A DNA stretch of 64,000 nucleotides, taken from the NCBI RefSeq assembly GCF_050529585.1, contig NZ_CP172882.1, positions 2,790,001-2,854,000 of the forward strand. Reading direction: 5' to 3'. A program made the translations under genes and the position numbers. Numbering within the stretch: the first letter of the stretch is position 1; each line of letters opens with the position of its first letter. This document shows positions 35,434-44,996 of the stretch, piece by piece. Source of the DNA: Enterococcus_D sp050529585 (GTDB lineage Bacteria; Bacillota; Bacilli; Lactobacillales; Enterococcaceae). The notes beneath the pieces were generated by a model. That model made no database searches. It was given only the letters and a program-made list of their open reading frames with translations, and was not told where the DNA came from.

Positions 35434-36033
35434 ATGTCTAAAATTTTCGAACAAATGGCCGTGACCTACGATACCCCAGAACGTAAGAATTTGGCCGCAA
35501 AATGTACTGAGGTCCTTGAACCGATAATAAAGCTGCGTCAGTCCCAAACCATGATCGATATTGGTGGTGGCACAGGTCTGGTCAGCTTACCTATCGCACC
35601 GCTGGTCGATACTCTGATCATTTGGGATACAGCACCAACCATGGTCAAATTGGCACAAGATAAAATCGACCATCAGCACTTACCCAATGCGACCGCAACC
35701 CTCCATGATTTTTTAAAGCAACCAGCCCAGCAACAAGCAGATATTATTTTGCTGTCTTTGGTCTTGCTGCATATTCCTGATACTAAGGCCGTTTTCGACA
35801 AAGTTTTTGCCTTGTTGCGCCCACATGGCATCTGCCTGATCATTGATTTCGAAAAAAATCCAGAGGTGGCCCATCCGCTCGTACACAATGGCTTCGATCA
35901 AGAAACCTTAGATACTCTCTCAAAGGATGCAGGCTTTATCGATCAGCAGTATCAGGTATTTCACCAAGGACCAAATTTATTCATGGGCAAACCTGCTCGT
36001 GTATGCTTATATACCGCCAATAAACCAAATTAG
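35434..36033 (+). CDS. Class I SAM-dependent methyltransferase
   Basis: This is a 199-residue methyltransferase with Rossmann motif I MIDIGGGTGLVSLP (about residues 40-53) and an acidic residue at the end of strand 2 (IIWDTAPTMV). Motif LLSLVLLHIPD follows near residue 107. The general layout resembles UbiE/Methyltransf_11 small-molecule enzymes. The substrate is unknown. It has its own AAGGAGG site and is divergent from mtnN, with a hairpin following the stop. Confidence 0.85.
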   Translation: MSKIFEQMAVTYDTPERKNLAAKCTEVLEPIIKLRQSQTMIDIGGGTGLVSLPIAPLVDTLIIWDTAPTMVKLAQDKIDHQHLPNATATLHDFLKQPAQQQADIILLSLVLLHIPDTKAVFDKVFALLRPHGICLIIDFEKNPEVAHPLVHNGFDQETLDTLSKDAGFIDQQYQVFHQGPNLFMGKPARVCLYTANKPN

Positions 36034-36037
36034 CGCA

Positions 36038-36072
36038 CAAACACCACTTCTTTGTTTGAGAAGTGGTGTTTG
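36038..36072. terminator. Hairpin between convergent genes
   Basis: A perfect 13-bp stem (36038-36050 with 36060-36072) has a 9-base loop. No clear T-run follows on either strand, so it is a weak intrinsic terminator at best. Confidence 0.5.
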
Positions 36073-36098
36073 CCTGAACATCAAAATCAAGTAGCTGG

Positions 36099-36395
36099 CT
36101 ACAGCAAAAAAACAGCTAAGCCGACAACGATCAATAACAAACCGACGATCACGATCCCTTTCATCAAAAAGCGATTCAAATCCCGTGACTTTTGGTTTTC
36201 TCCCGCTCTTGTCTTGGTCATATCTTTATTTTTTTTACGTATTTTCCGGTAATGATTGTCGATTTGCTTTTCTTTTTGCTGCAATTCTTTGCTGCTTTGC
36301 TTGGCGATGATTTTTTGATTTCGTTCATGCGCCGCCTCTTCTTCTTCTTTGCGCCGCCGCAATTCTGAGCGGGTGATCAATGGTTCTTTAGGCAA
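36099..36395 (-). CDS. Charged coiled-coil protein with a C-terminal membrane anchor
   Basis: This is a 98-residue protein with a very charged helical N-terminal part (RSELRRRKEEEEAAHERNQK) and a single hydrophobic helix at about residues 78-98, the tail. It has no signal peptide, so the charged part is probably cytoplasmic. The function is unknown. It overlaps the 3' end of the NUDIX gene by 8 bases and is cotranscribed with it. Confidence 0.75.
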   Translation of the reverse strand: MPKEPLITRSELRRRKEEEEAAHERNQKIIAKQSSKELQQKEKQIDNHYRKIRKKNKDMTKTRAGENQKSRDLNRFLMKGIVIVGLLLIVVGLAVFLL

Positions 36396-36966
36396 GGCCC
36401 TTCCTCCGTTTCAATTCTAGCAGTTCCCAATATTGAAGCGCAAATAACGTTTTGGCATCGCAAATCGTTCCTTCTGCAACGGCAGCTTGCGCTTCCTCAA
36501 AAGTCAATTCATAGATTTCTAACACTTCATCATCATCTTGCGGCAACGGATTGTCTACTTTTGTAATAGCTGTTGCAGCATAGATGTGCAATATTTCATT
36601 GGCGAATCCAGGAGACAAATACATGGAGTATAAATGTTCTAAAGCGGCTGGCCGATAGCCGGTTTCTTCTTCCAACTCACGGGCACCGGTCAGTTCTGGA
36701 GATGCCCCTTCCCCAGGATCGATCTTGCCTGCAGGAATCTCTAAAATCACGCGCTCAAGCGGTTTTCTGAATTGGCGCACAAATACCATTTTATTTTCCG
36801 CTGTCAGAGCTATCACCGCTACACCGCCAGGGTGAAAGACCAATTCCCGTTTGCTGGTCCCGCCGTTGGGTAAAGCGACATCGTCAACGACGACATCAAT
36901 GATTTTCCCTTTAAAAATTTCCTTGCGTTGGATCGTTGTTTCTTCAAAATCTGTGTATTCGAGCAT
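36388..36966 (-). CDS. nudF: NUDIX hydrolase, ADP-ribose pyrophosphatase type
   Basis: This is a 192-residue NUDIX protein of the ADP-ribose pyrophosphatase group, which hydrolyses ADP-ribose to AMP and ribose 5-phosphate. The NUDIX box ends in RELEEETGY, with GEGASPE upstream. The spacing between the first Glu and RE is two residues longer than the standard pattern, a variant I have seen in this group. The preceding ILEIPAGKIDPG is a typical ADPRase feature. It is cotranscribed with the small membrane-anchored protein. Confidence 0.9.
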   Translation of the reverse strand: MLEYTDFEETTIQRKEIFKGKIIDVVVDDVALPNGGTSKRELVFHPGGVAVIALTAENKMVFVRQFRKPLERVILEIPAGKIDPGEGASPELTGARELEEETGYRPAALEHLYSMYLSPGFANEILHIYAATAITKVDNPLPQDDDEVLEIYELTFEEAQAAVAEGTICDAKTLFALQYWELLELKRRKGLA

Positions 36967-37179
36967 TTTCCCACCTAACCTTTACTAGTCTTATCTAACA
37001 AACACTTTAGCATAATTTGCCAAAAATATCTTCTTAAGAAAAAACAAGAAAGCTTATAAATTTACTAAATATCAGAAAATCCACCCCAAGTCTGATATTT
37101 TTATCTGAGTGAACATGCTAAAATAAAGATGTCGAACAACCAAATCAACTTGTCCAACGATTTTTTAGGAGGAGGAAAA

Positions 37180-37827
37180 ATGAAAAAAAATATCCGACTG
37201 ATCGCTGGCGCGATCATACTTATTTTGCTGCTAATCTTTATTAGCTCAACTGGTACCGATATATTTACAACCTTGTTGTTATTAGCAGGTATCGTTTTAG
37301 TCGTGATTGGTCTTAGAGGACGCAAAGTCGAAGCCAATCCTCATGTATTGCCTTCTTTGACCAAAGAAAGAGAAGCGCACTATCTAAAAAGCGGTATGTC
37401 TGCCCGTGAGATCGAACTATTTCGCGAAACAATGAACCAAAGCAAGCAGCAAATCGACCAATTTCAAAAAAATATTGCCCGCAACAACAAGCTTAAAGCC
37501 ATTGACTTACGTCATGACGCTTTGCGGGCATCAAAAGCGCTTTTTAAAGAATTGGTCAAAGAACCAACGAAGCTTCCATTAGCAAATCATTTTCTTTATA
37601 CCCATTTGCCAAATATGGTAGATCTAACCGACAAATTCATTGAAATCAACGAACATGAGATCAAAAGTCGCGAAACTTATGAGAAAATCGAAGAAAGCAC
37701 CCAAATCATTGAACAAATGGCGTCATTGATCGCCAAAGATTATTCACAATTCGTTGCAGATGATCTAGATGATATGGATATCGAGTTATCCATTGCCAAA
37801 CAAAGCATAAAACGCGATAATGAATAG
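37180..37827 (+). CDS. xpaC: XpaC-like protein
   Basis: This is a 215-residue protein with two membrane helices at residues 5-23 and 27-45 and a long cytoplasmic coiled-coil-rich domain. It resembles B. subtilis XpaC, an uncharacterised protein encoded next to a TelA homologue (YaaN) there as well. The start chosen at 37180 has a strong GGAGGAGG. An upstream Met in the same frame lacks one. It pairs with telA downstream. Confidence 0.82.
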   Translation: MKKNIRLIAGAIILILLLIFISSTGTDIFTTLLLLAGIVLVVIGLRGRKVEANPHVLPSLTKEREAHYLKSGMSAREIELFRETMNQSKQQIDQFQKNIARNNKLKAIDLRHDALRASKALFKELVKEPTKLPLANHFLYTHLPNMVDLTDKFIEINEHEIKSRETYEKIEESTQIIEQMASLIAKDYSQFVADDLDDMDIELSIAKQSIKRDNE

Positions 37828-37865
37828 GGATAGGTCTTAGGTTTGAATTTGCCGACAGATCTAAA

Positions 37866-37894
37866 AAAAAATCTAGCCCCGGCTAGATTTTTTT
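37866..37894 (+). terminator. Terminator-like hairpin between xpaC and telA
   Basis: ATCTAGCC (37871-37878) and GGCTAGAT (37881-37888) pair perfectly around CC. There is an A-run before and a T-run after, about 30 bases before telA, which may reduce telA transcription relative to xpaC. Confidence 0.75.
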
Positions 37895-37925
37895 CGAAAT
37901 GCACACATTTTTAGGAGGAGTTACT

Positions 37926-39119
37926 ATGAGTGATACACCTGATCAAATAAAACCAGTCAATGATACCCTTGACGATCTATTGAACAACCCATTTGCAACC
38001 CCCGTTGATACACTGACAACTACCCAGCAAGCTGAGATCACTGCATTACAAGAACAACAGCAAGCACCACGTCTGATCGATAAATTGCCGCCAGAAAGAC
38101 AAGCGCAAGCACAAGAACTGGCTAATAAAATCGACGCGACAGATCAGCAAGCAGTCATCACTTACGGCGCCGCTGCACAAACGAAGCTTGGGGAATTTTC
38201 ACAATCAATGTTGAATCACGTTCAAGCAGCTGATATTGGCCCTGTTGGGGATTCGTTAACGGAGTTGATGTATCGTTTGCAAGAGGCCAACCCGGATGAA
38301 TTAAGAGCCGGCGAAGGCAGTCTCTTCAAACGGATGTTTGGAAAAGTCAAACAATCGATTTTTGAAATCACTGCAAAATACCAAAAAATCGGCGCACAAA
38401 TCGATAAGATCGCCGTCAAATTAGACAAAGAAAAAGATGGTCTATTGAAAGACAACTTAATGCTTGAACAACTTTATCATAAAAATAAAGATTACTTCGA
38501 TGCATTGAACATCTACATTGCGGCTGGGGAATTGAAAATGCAAGAACTTCAAACTACGATCATCCCAGAAGCTATGAAGAAAGCTGAAGAGACCAATGAC
38601 CAAATGGATGTCCAAATTGCCAATGACTATGCACAATTTTTGGACCGCCTAGATAAACGGACCCATGATTTACGTTTGGCACGACAAATCACGATCCAAC
38701 AAGCACCACAAATCCGTTTGATCCAAAATACCAACCAAGCGCTGGCAGAGAAGATTCAAGCCTCTGTCAATACAGCGATTCCGCTATGGAAAAATCAGGT
38801 CGTCATTGCCTTGACCTTATTACGACAAAAAGATGCGGTCACAGCGCAACGTCAAGTGTCTGAAACTACGAACGAACTATTGAAGAAAAACTCGGAAATG
38901 TTGAAAGTTTCAGCCATAGAAACAGCCAAAGAAAATGAACGGGGCATCGTTGATATCGAAACCTTGCAAAAAACCCAAAATGATTTGGTGGAAACCATCC
39001 AAGAAACATTGCGCATCCAACGTGAAGGGAAAGAAAAACGTCGGGCTGCTGAAGTTGAATTGGGTCATTTAGAAGAAGATTTGAAAGACCGTTTATTAGA
39101 TTTGACGGGAAATAAATAA
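37926..39119 (+). CDS. telA: TelA/KlaA-like toxic anion resistance protein
   Basis: This is a 397-residue soluble, helical protein of the TelA (toxic anion resistance, PF05816) family. In this family it is linked to tellurite and cell-envelope stress resistance, but its biochemical role is unknown. The ATG at 37926 has AGGAGG upstream. It is in an operon with xpaC, as in B. subtilis (xpaC-yaaN). There is no membrane segment, so it presumably works with the membrane protein XpaC. Confidence 0.88.
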   Translation: MSDTPDQIKPVNDTLDDLLNNPFATPVDTLTTTQQAEITALQEQQQAPRLIDKLPPERQAQAQELANKIDATDQQAVITYGAAAQTKLGEFSQSMLNHVQAADIGPVGDSLTELMYRLQEANPDELRAGEGSLFKRMFGKVKQSIFEITAKYQKIGAQIDKIAVKLDKEKDGLLKDNLMLEQLYHKNKDYFDALNIYIAAGELKMQELQTTIIPEAMKKAEETNDQMDVQIANDYAQFLDRLDKRTHDLRLARQITIQQAPQIRLIQNTNQALAEKIQASVNTAIPLWKNQVVIALTLLRQKDAVTAQRQVSETTNELLKKNSEMLKVSAIETAKENERGIVDIETLQKTQNDLVETIQETLRIQREGKEKRRAAEVELGHLEEDLKDRLLDLTGNK

Positions 39120-39163
39120 AATAGATGCCGAAACCTTCTAGGATTTCGGCATCTATTTTTTTA
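39119..39163. terminator. Terminator shared by telA and the rbs operon
   Basis: A perfect 15-bp stem (39119-39133 with 39144-39158) is followed by a T-run on the plus strand, and the A-rich left side serves the convergent rbsB. Confidence 0.9.
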
Positions 39164-40078
39164 TTGTGTAACCAAATCTAGCGGAGAATCAATTTGTTCA
39201 ACTACTTCTTTTCCTGCAAAATGATCAAAGGCAGCTTGTAATGCCAAACGCCCCATTTCTTCTGGCTTCTGCGCAATCGTTGCAGTCATTTTCCCTTCTT
39301 CTATTGCTTTTAAGCCATCTTCTGTTCCATCAAATCCAACTATAACAACCCCTTCACGACTACCGATTGCTTCAGCAGCGCCTAAAGCCATTTCATCGTT
39401 TTGCGCAAAGATTCCTTGCACATCACTATTCGCTTGTAAAATATTTTCCATGACTGTTAAACCTTCCGCACGGTTAAAATTCGCTGATTGTTTTTCGATA
39501 ACATCCAGTTTGCCCTCTGCAAAGTCATCGAATCCTTTTCCGCGTTCCCTCGTCGCAGATGCGCCTGGTACGCCTTCGAGTTCAACTACTTTCGCATTTT
39601 CACCTAATTGCTCTAGTATAAATTCAGCAGCCATTTTCCCGCCTTCTTCATTGTTTGATGCAACTGTCGTCAGCAAAGTTCCGCCATCGCTGCTTCTGTC
39701 GATTGCAATCACAGGAATATTGGCATTGTTTGCTGCTTCGACTGCCGGTACAATTGCTGAAGAGTCAACTGGATTAATCAATAACACATCGACATTTTGC
39801 TGGATCAAATCATCTATATCATTACTTTGTTTTGCTGTATCATCTTGTGCATCGACGAATTTCACTTGCGTATCATTTTCTTCGGCAAGTTGTTGAATAC
39901 CATCTTGCATCGATACAAAGAACGGATTGTTCAATGTGGAAATTGATACACCTACGATTAGTTCAGACGCTGCTTTTTCCTCAGATTGTTCTTCATTGCT
40001 ATTGCCGTTGTCTAATGTTGCCGCGCCACACCCCGCTAGTAAAAACATGCTTGCTGCCAATAAAAACATTTTTTTCAT
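39161..40078 (-). CDS. rbsB: RbsB, ribose-binding lipoprotein
   Basis: This is the extracellular substrate-binding component of the ribose ABC importer, 305 residues long. The lipoprotein signal ends in LLAGC (lipidated Cys17), and the periplasmic-binding fold has SISTLNNPFF and VVIVGFDGTEDG. It is the last gene of rbsR-K-D-A-C-B, 19 bases after rbsC, and is controlled by the operon promoter near 44850. Confidence 0.94.
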   Translation of the reverse strand: MKKMFLLAASMFLLAGCGAATLDNGNSNEEQSEEKAASELIVGVSISTLNNPFFVSMQDGIQQLAEENDTQVKFVDAQDDTAKQSNDIDDLIQQNVDVLLINPVDSSAIVPAVEAANNANIPVIAIDRSSDGGTLLTTVASNNEEGGKMAAEFILEQLGENAKVVELEGVPGASATRERGKGFDDFAEGKLDVIEKQSANFNRAEGLTVMENILQANSDVQGIFAQNDEMALGAAEAIGSREGVVIVGFDGTEDGLKAIEEGKMTATIAQKPEEMGRLALQAAFDHFAGKEVVEQIDSPLDLVTQ

Positions 40079-40097
40079 GATTGTTCCTCCTTGTTTA

Positions 40098-41051
40098 TTA
40101 TTTTCTTTTTCTATCCAACAATACTGCTATAACAATGACGATTCCTTTTACGATCTGCTGATAAAAACTTGATACCCCAAGCAGATTAAGTCCATTATTT
40201 AAAGTACCAATGATCAACGCACCGATCAATGTACCAAACAGTCTTCCACGACCGCCGGATAAGCTGGTCCCTCCCAGAACAACTGCTGCTATGGCATCCA
40301 TTTCATATGATTGCCCTGCAGTAGGTTGGGCAGAATTCAATCGTGACGTAATGATCATCCCACTGATCGAAGCCATCAAACCTGAAATAGAATAGATCAC
40401 CATCTTCACTTTATCTATTTTCACACCCGCGACAAACGCTGCTTTTTCATTGCCGCCAATCGCATACGTTTTCCGGCCAAAAGATGTCTTGTGCAACAAA
40501 AGAAATAGCACAAAATAAATAACAAACATAAGTACTACAGGAAAAGGAATGCCAAACAAGTAACCACGGCCTAAGAAACTGAAGAAAAAACTATCTCCTA
40601 ATCCTGTGATCGGATTGCCATTTGTATAAACCAATGTTGCGCCTCGATAAATCGTCATTGTTGCTAAAGTGGCTATAAAAGGGGCCATTTTTCCTTTCGC
40701 AATCAGCAAGCCATTCAATGCGCCAAGGATACTCCCACTAAGCAACCCAATAAGAATTGCTAAGACAGATGACATACCATTTGCCATCAAACCTGCAGTC
40801 AAAGCACTTGATAGCGCTAATGTAGACCCAACAGATAGATCTATTCCTCCTGTTAAAATGACGAATGTCATTCCGAATGCAATAAAGCCGTTGGCAGCTA
40901 CTTGGCGCAGCAGATTAAGCAGATTACTCGGTGACAAAAAGCTAGGATTAAGTACCGTAACTGCAATGACCAATGCAATCAATGCTAACAGAGGTCCTAA
41001 TTTAGATATATATTCTGATAGTTGTTTCGTTTGGAACGCTTTTTTTTCCAT
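40098..41051 (-). CDS. rbsC: RbsC, ribose ABC transporter permease
   Basis: This is a permease of about 317 residues and 8-10 membrane helices from the BPD_transp_2 family. The motifs GMTFVILTGGIDLSVGS and the coupling segment AIGGNEKAAFVAG are visible. The start at 41051 has GGAGGG seven bases upstream, and an upstream in-frame Met lies inside rbsA. It forms the transport channel with RbsA. Confidence 0.94.
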   Translation of the reverse strand: MEKKAFQTKQLSEYISKLGPLLALIALVIAVTVLNPSFLSPSNLLNLLRQVAANGFIAFGMTFVILTGGIDLSVGSTLALSSALTAGLMANGMSSVLAILIGLLSGSILGALNGLLIAKGKMAPFIATLATMTIYRGATLVYTNGNPITGLGDSFFFSFLGRGYLFGIPFPVVLMFVIYFVLFLLLHKTSFGRKTYAIGGNEKAAFVAGVKIDKVKMVIYSISGLMASISGMIITSRLNSAQPTAGQSYEMDAIAAVVLGGTSLSGGRGRLFGTLIGALIIGTLNNGLNLLGVSSFYQQIVKGIVIVIAVLLDRKRK

Positions 41052-41052
41052 T

Positions 41053-42537
41053 TTATTTCCCTCCGGTTGCATATGTCATAATCGCTTCTTGTGTGGCATC
41101 TTCTCTTGATAATTCACCAGCTATTCTTCCTTCATGTAAAATGATAATTCTATCACTAACCCCAAGCACTTCTGGCAAATCACTCGAAACCATGAGGATG
41201 GCAATCCCTCTTTCTGCAAGTTCATTCATTAATTGATAAATTTCACGCTTCGCGCCAACATCGACACCTCGCGTAGGTTCATCCAAAATAAGCACTTTAG
41301 GACCGACACCTATCCATTTTGCCAACACGACTTTCTGCTGATTTCCTCCAGACAACTCTCCAACGATATCTTTCGCACTCATCGTTTTGATTCTTAGCCG
41401 TTCGATCATCAAGTCAACGAATGACCGTTCTGTCTGGCTATCAACAAATCCTTTCTTAGAAAATTGATCGATACTCGGAAGACTGATGTTATCAATGATT
41501 GGAAAATCTAGAATCAATCCTTCAGTTTTTCGGTTTTCAGTTAGAAATCCTATCCCATTCTCAATCGCTTTTGACGGAGAAGAAGGAAACACTTCTTTCC
41601 CATCAATAAAAAAGTTACCGCTTTCAATTTTGTCAAGTCCGAATATACTACGCATCACTTCAGTTCGGCCCGCACCCATCAAACCCGAAAATCCCAAGAT
41701 TTCACCCGCTCTTACACTAAAATCGATATCTTTAAACACATGTGAAGCTGCAGTCATATTCTTGACTTCAAATACGACTTCACCAATGACGGCCTCTTTT
41801 TTTGGGTAATAGTCAGAGAGCGCTCGACCGACCATTTTTTTAACAACTTCTTCCATATTGGTATCTTTCGTTTCTTTCGTATCAATCGATAACCCATCGC
41901 GCATAACAGTGATTTTGTCACTTATTTTGAAAATCTCCTCCATTCTATGTGAAATGTACACGATCGCTGTGCCTTTTTCCTTCAATCTTTGAATGATCGC
42001 AAACAAATTGTTGATTTCGTTATCTGATAAAGCTGCAGTGGGTTCATCCATGATCAATACTTTGGCCTCAGTCATCAATGCTTTTGTTATTTCTATCATT
42101 TGTTGTTGTCCTACAGATAAATCATCGACATCTTTTTGAAGCGGAATCTGGATGCCTAATTGTTCAAAAATCAACTGCGCTTGATTGGCCATCGCTTTCG
42201 TATCTAAAAATCCTAACTTGGTTTTGATTTCTCGATTTAGAAATAGGTTCTCTAAGACTGTCATTTGTTCCCAGTTATTCATCTCTTGGTGGATAAAGTT
42301 GACACCAGCTTCTTCAGCTTCTTTGGGATCTTTAAATGTTTTTTCCACACCATCAATCACTATTTTGCCGTGATCTTTTTGATGGAGCCCGGTTAGAATA
42401 TTCATCAATGTAGACTTTCCAGCACCGTTTTCACCCATTAATGCGTGAATTTCACCTGGATATAGTTGCAAAGAAACATCTTTTAACACTCGATTATGTC
42501 CGAATGATTTCTCAATATTCATCATTTCGATTTGCAA
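41053..42537 (-). CDS. rbsA: RbsA, ribose ABC transporter duplicated ATPase
   Basis: This is a 494-residue protein with two nucleotide-binding domains. The first has Walker A GENGAGKST, LSVGQQQ and VLIMDEPTAALS, and the second has the signature LSGGNQQKVVLAKW and LILDEPTRGVD. The second domain lacks a clear Walker A lysine, as usual in this family (the GLMGAGRTE loop). The start is TTG at 42537, with GGAGAGG upstream. Confidence 0.94.
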   Translation of the reverse strand: MQIEMMNIEKSFGHNRVLKDVSLQLYPGEIHALMGENGAGKSTLMNILTGLHQKDHGKIVIDGVEKTFKDPKEAEEAGVNFIHQEMNNWEQMTVLENLFLNREIKTKLGFLDTKAMANQAQLIFEQLGIQIPLQKDVDDLSVGQQQMIEITKALMTEAKVLIMDEPTAALSDNEINNLFAIIQRLKEKGTAIVYISHRMEEIFKISDKITVMRDGLSIDTKETKDTNMEEVVKKMVGRALSDYYPKKEAVIGEVVFEVKNMTAASHVFKDIDFSVRAGEILGFSGLMGAGRTEVMRSIFGLDKIESGNFFIDGKEVFPSSPSKAIENGIGFLTENRKTEGLILDFPIIDNISLPSIDQFSKKGFVDSQTERSFVDLMIERLRIKTMSAKDIVGELSGGNQQKVVLAKWIGVGPKVLILDEPTRGVDVGAKREIYQLMNELAERGIAILMVSSDLPEVLGVSDRIIILHEGRIAGELSREDATQEAIMTYATGGK

Positions 42538-42556
42538 AGAGTTCCTCTCCTTTCTT

Positions 42557-42952
42557 TTAAAAGATCACTGCGGACTGTAAGATAATATTAGCGTACGGTG
42601 TTGCTTCCCCCGTGCGAATGATTGCCTTGCTGTTGTGTGTCATTTTCTTAAAATCATCATGTGTCAGATATACAATCGATAGATCGGGAAATTGCTCAAT
42701 GATAAATTCTAGTTGATCAGGGTTCTCATATTGAATTTCTTCAGCTAGAATAATCGATTCAATGGCCATCTCTTCCTTCATCAGAGATACTACTTCTTGG
42801 AAACTTGGTGTACCAATTGCCAACGCCACATCTATTTTTTTTACGCCTGCAGGTATGGGCAGCCCTAAATCACCTATTGTGATTTGATCTGTGTGTCCTA
42901 AGTCCGCTAATACTTTATCAATATCGCTATTCAAAATTCCATGTTTCTTCAT
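42557..42952 (-). CDS. rbsD: RbsD, D-ribose pyranase
   Basis: This 131-residue enzyme interconverts beta-pyranose and furanose ribose so that RbsK can phosphorylate it. The catalytic His20 lies in KVLADLGH. The start at 42952 has GGAGAG upstream, inside the end of rbsK, and overlaps it by 26 bases. The order rbsK-rbsD-rbsA is normal. Confidence 0.94.
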   Translation of the reverse strand: MKKHGILNSDIDKVLADLGHTDQITIGDLGLPIPAGVKKIDVALAIGTPSFQEVVSLMKEEMAIESIILAEEIQYENPDQLEFIIEQFPDLSIVYLTHDDFKKMTHNSKAIIRTGEATPYANIILQSAVIF

Positions 42953-43832
42953 ACAAATCACTCTCCATCATTTCTTTCAAAGTCGGCATTCCCCCTTGCG
43001 CACCATAACCCGAGACTGACATCGCGGCAGCTAAATTGGCAAAAGAGAGGGCTTTTTCAATAGGGATTTCATTTAAAAGCGCCACAGCCAAAGCGCCATT
43101 GAATGTATCGCCAGCACCTGTAGTATCGACAGGCACCGTTTGAAATGCAGGTATTCTCACTTCTTCACTGCCATTATGGAAAACTGCGCCGGCTGAACCT
43201 AAAGTAACGATCAGCTTATTCGGATATAGTTCGAGTATTTCTGATCTGTTTTTTCCGGGAAACAAAATGTCAAACTCATGCTCATTTGGTGTAACATATT
43301 GAACTTTCTCAATCATACTAGCCGTCACTTCTCGTGCAGGTGCTGGGTTATATATTACTGGAATGCCTTTTGACCAGCATAAATCAACAATGCATTCATT
43401 TACGGCTTGGGGAATCTCATTTTGCAAAATGACTAAAGCAAAGTCATCGATCATTTTGTTCCATTTTTCTTTTTCGTCCAAATCAAAAGCATTATTGGCC
43501 CCTGGAATGACAATGATGCTGTTATCATGATCAAATAGCGTGATGTGGGCAGAGCCGGATGACTGGTGTGTAACGGGTTCCACATAGTCAGTAGAAACTT
43601 CGTTTTGAACAAGATTGGCGATGATCTCGGTGCCAAACAAATCATCTCCTACATGTCCCATCATCGCTGTATGGGCACCTAATCGGCTGGCGGCTACCGC
43701 TTGGTTCGCCCCTTTCCCACCAAAACCAGTGCTGAAATTTTCGCCAAATACCGTCTCGCCTTGATTAGGTCTTATGTTGGTTGTAACGATAAAGTCAATT
43801 GACATACTACCAACAACTAAAATTTTTTTCAT
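42927..43832 (-). CDS. rbsK: RbsK, ribokinase
   Basis: This 301-residue PfkB-family kinase makes ribose 5-phosphate from ribose and ATP. It has the N-terminal GSMSIDFIV, the GGKGANQAVAASRLG motif, and the C-terminal anion-hole motif DTTGAGDTFNGAL with its catalytic Asp. The start at 43832 has GGAGG eight bases upstream and lies just past the rbsR stop. Confidence 0.95.
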   Translation of the reverse strand: MKKILVVGSMSIDFIVTTNIRPNQGETVFGENFSTGFGGKGANQAVAASRLGAHTAMMGHVGDDLFGTEIIANLVQNEVSTDYVEPVTHQSSGSAHITLFDHDNSIIVIPGANNAFDLDEKEKWNKMIDDFALVILQNEIPQAVNECIVDLCWSKGIPVIYNPAPAREVTASMIEKVQYVTPNEHEFDILFPGKNRSEILELYPNKLIVTLGSAGAVFHNGSEEVRIPAFQTVPVDTTGAGDTFNGALAVALLNEIPIEKALSFANLAAAMSVSGYGAQGGMPTLKEMMESDLYEETWNFE

Positions 43833-43833
43833 C

Positions 43834-44811
43834 CTATGTTCCTCCATCTCTTAAAGTCTCACGCATCTCTAAATGCACTGGCAATATTATTTTTTTGCTT
43901 TCAATATAGTCATTATTCATCAGAGAATACAACATCTCTGCACCTTTAAACCCCACTTGATACGCTGGTTGATGAATAGTAGTCAATCTCGGTACAACAA
44001 GTTCGCTGATCGGTACATCGTCATATCCTATCACTTGCAACGATGCAGGCACTTGATAACCTCTATGGTATGCCTCTTGCAATATGGTTATGGCATGTGT
44101 ATCGCTAGGTGCTATAATACTATCTACTTCAGGATAACGATCAAAAAGCAACGTTGCCGTTTCTTTCGCATCTTCCAATAAGAATGATTTTGACTGTATA
44201 AGTGAATAAGACATATTTGCAGTTTTTAACGTTTGTTCAACGCTCATTAACCTATCTCTTGCTCTAGTAACAGATTCAGGACCAGCAATAACAACTATAT
44301 TTTTGGGGTTTCCTTTTAAAATTGCTTCAGCAGCAAGTTGGCCCCCTTGTTTATCATCAGAATAGACGCCGTATTCAACATCTTCATCTATACGGTCCAA
44401 AATCACTGTAGGTATAGTACTGTCATTTTTATTCTTATGTTCCACCGCTGACAGAATACCGGCAACATTGTTTTGTTCAAAAGCACGTAGATATTCATTT
44501 GCTTTTTCATTGTTTTCCTGGATATTTCCCAGTATCACTTGATAGCCTTTTTTTTGAAGGAAATCTTCGACACCTTTGGCTACCATTGGGAAAAAAGGAT
44601 TGGATATATCTGGAAGCAACAAGCCTACAAGCTTCGATTTTTTTTGAAATAATGAACGCGCCACCTCATTTGGTGAATAATTCAATTGTTTGATCGCATA
44701 TGTAATTTTTTTTCTAGCTTCTTCACTGACATATCCCGTTCCATTCATCGCTCGAGAAACTGTAGCAACAGAAAGTCCAGCTAAATTTGCCACATCTTTG
44801 ATTGTTGCCAT
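43834..44811 (-). CDS. rbsR: RbsR, LacI-family ribose repressor
   Basis: This is a 325-residue LacI/GalR regulator. The HTH IKDVANLAGLSVATVSRAMNG begins at residue 4, and an effector-binding domain for ribose or ribose phosphate follows. It is first in the operon it presumably controls. A palindrome at 44830-44843, just upstream of its start and downstream of the -10, fits autoregulation. Confidence 0.93.
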   Translation of the reverse strand: MATIKDVANLAGLSVATVSRAMNGTGYVSEEARKKITYAIKQLNYSPNEVARSLFQKKSKLVGLLLPDISNPFFPMVAKGVEDFLQKKGYQVILGNIQENNEKANEYLRAFEQNNVAGILSAVEHKNKNDSTIPTVILDRIDEDVEYGVYSDDKQGGQLAAEAILKGNPKNIVVIAGPESVTRARDRLMSVEQTLKTANMSYSLIQSKSFLLEDAKETATLLFDRYPEVDSIIAPSDTHAITILQEAYHRGYQVPASLQVIGYDDVPISELVVPRLTTIHQPAYQVGFKGAEMLYSLMNNDYIESKKIILPVHLEMRETLRDGGT

Positions 44812-44829
44812 CTTGACCCTCCTCCAACA

Positions 44830-44843
44830 TGTAACCGATTACA
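44830..44843. promoter_or_regulatory. Operator/cre of the rbs operon
   Basis: TGTAACCGATTACA is a near-perfect palindrome and matches the cre consensus TGWAANCGNTNWCW at every position. It lies 5 bases downstream of the -10, over the start of transcription, so it could bind RbsR, CcpA, or both. Confidence 0.8.
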
Positions 44844-44848
44844 TACAC

Positions 44849-44877
44849 ATCATAATCGATAACTTGATTGATTGCAA
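44849..44877 (-). promoter_or_regulatory. rbs operon promoter
   Basis: On the minus strand, -35 TTGCAA (44872-44877) and -10 TATGAT (44849-44854) are 17 bases apart. Confidence 0.75.
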
Positions 44878-44942
44878 GTATTTATTTTTACAAATTTTAT
44901 CGCACATGACAAAATTGCGGTGGCGATTGATCCTCATTTCCT

Positions 44943-44970
44943 AAAAAAAAACAACCCCGCATGGGATTGT
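44943..44970 (-). terminator. Terminator after the amino acid permease gene
   Basis: On the minus strand ACAATCCC and GGGGTTGT (one G-T pair) form a hairpin, followed by a T-run at 44943-44950. Confidence 0.8.
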
Positions 44971-44996
44971 CTGTACAAAAAACGGATTTTGATATG

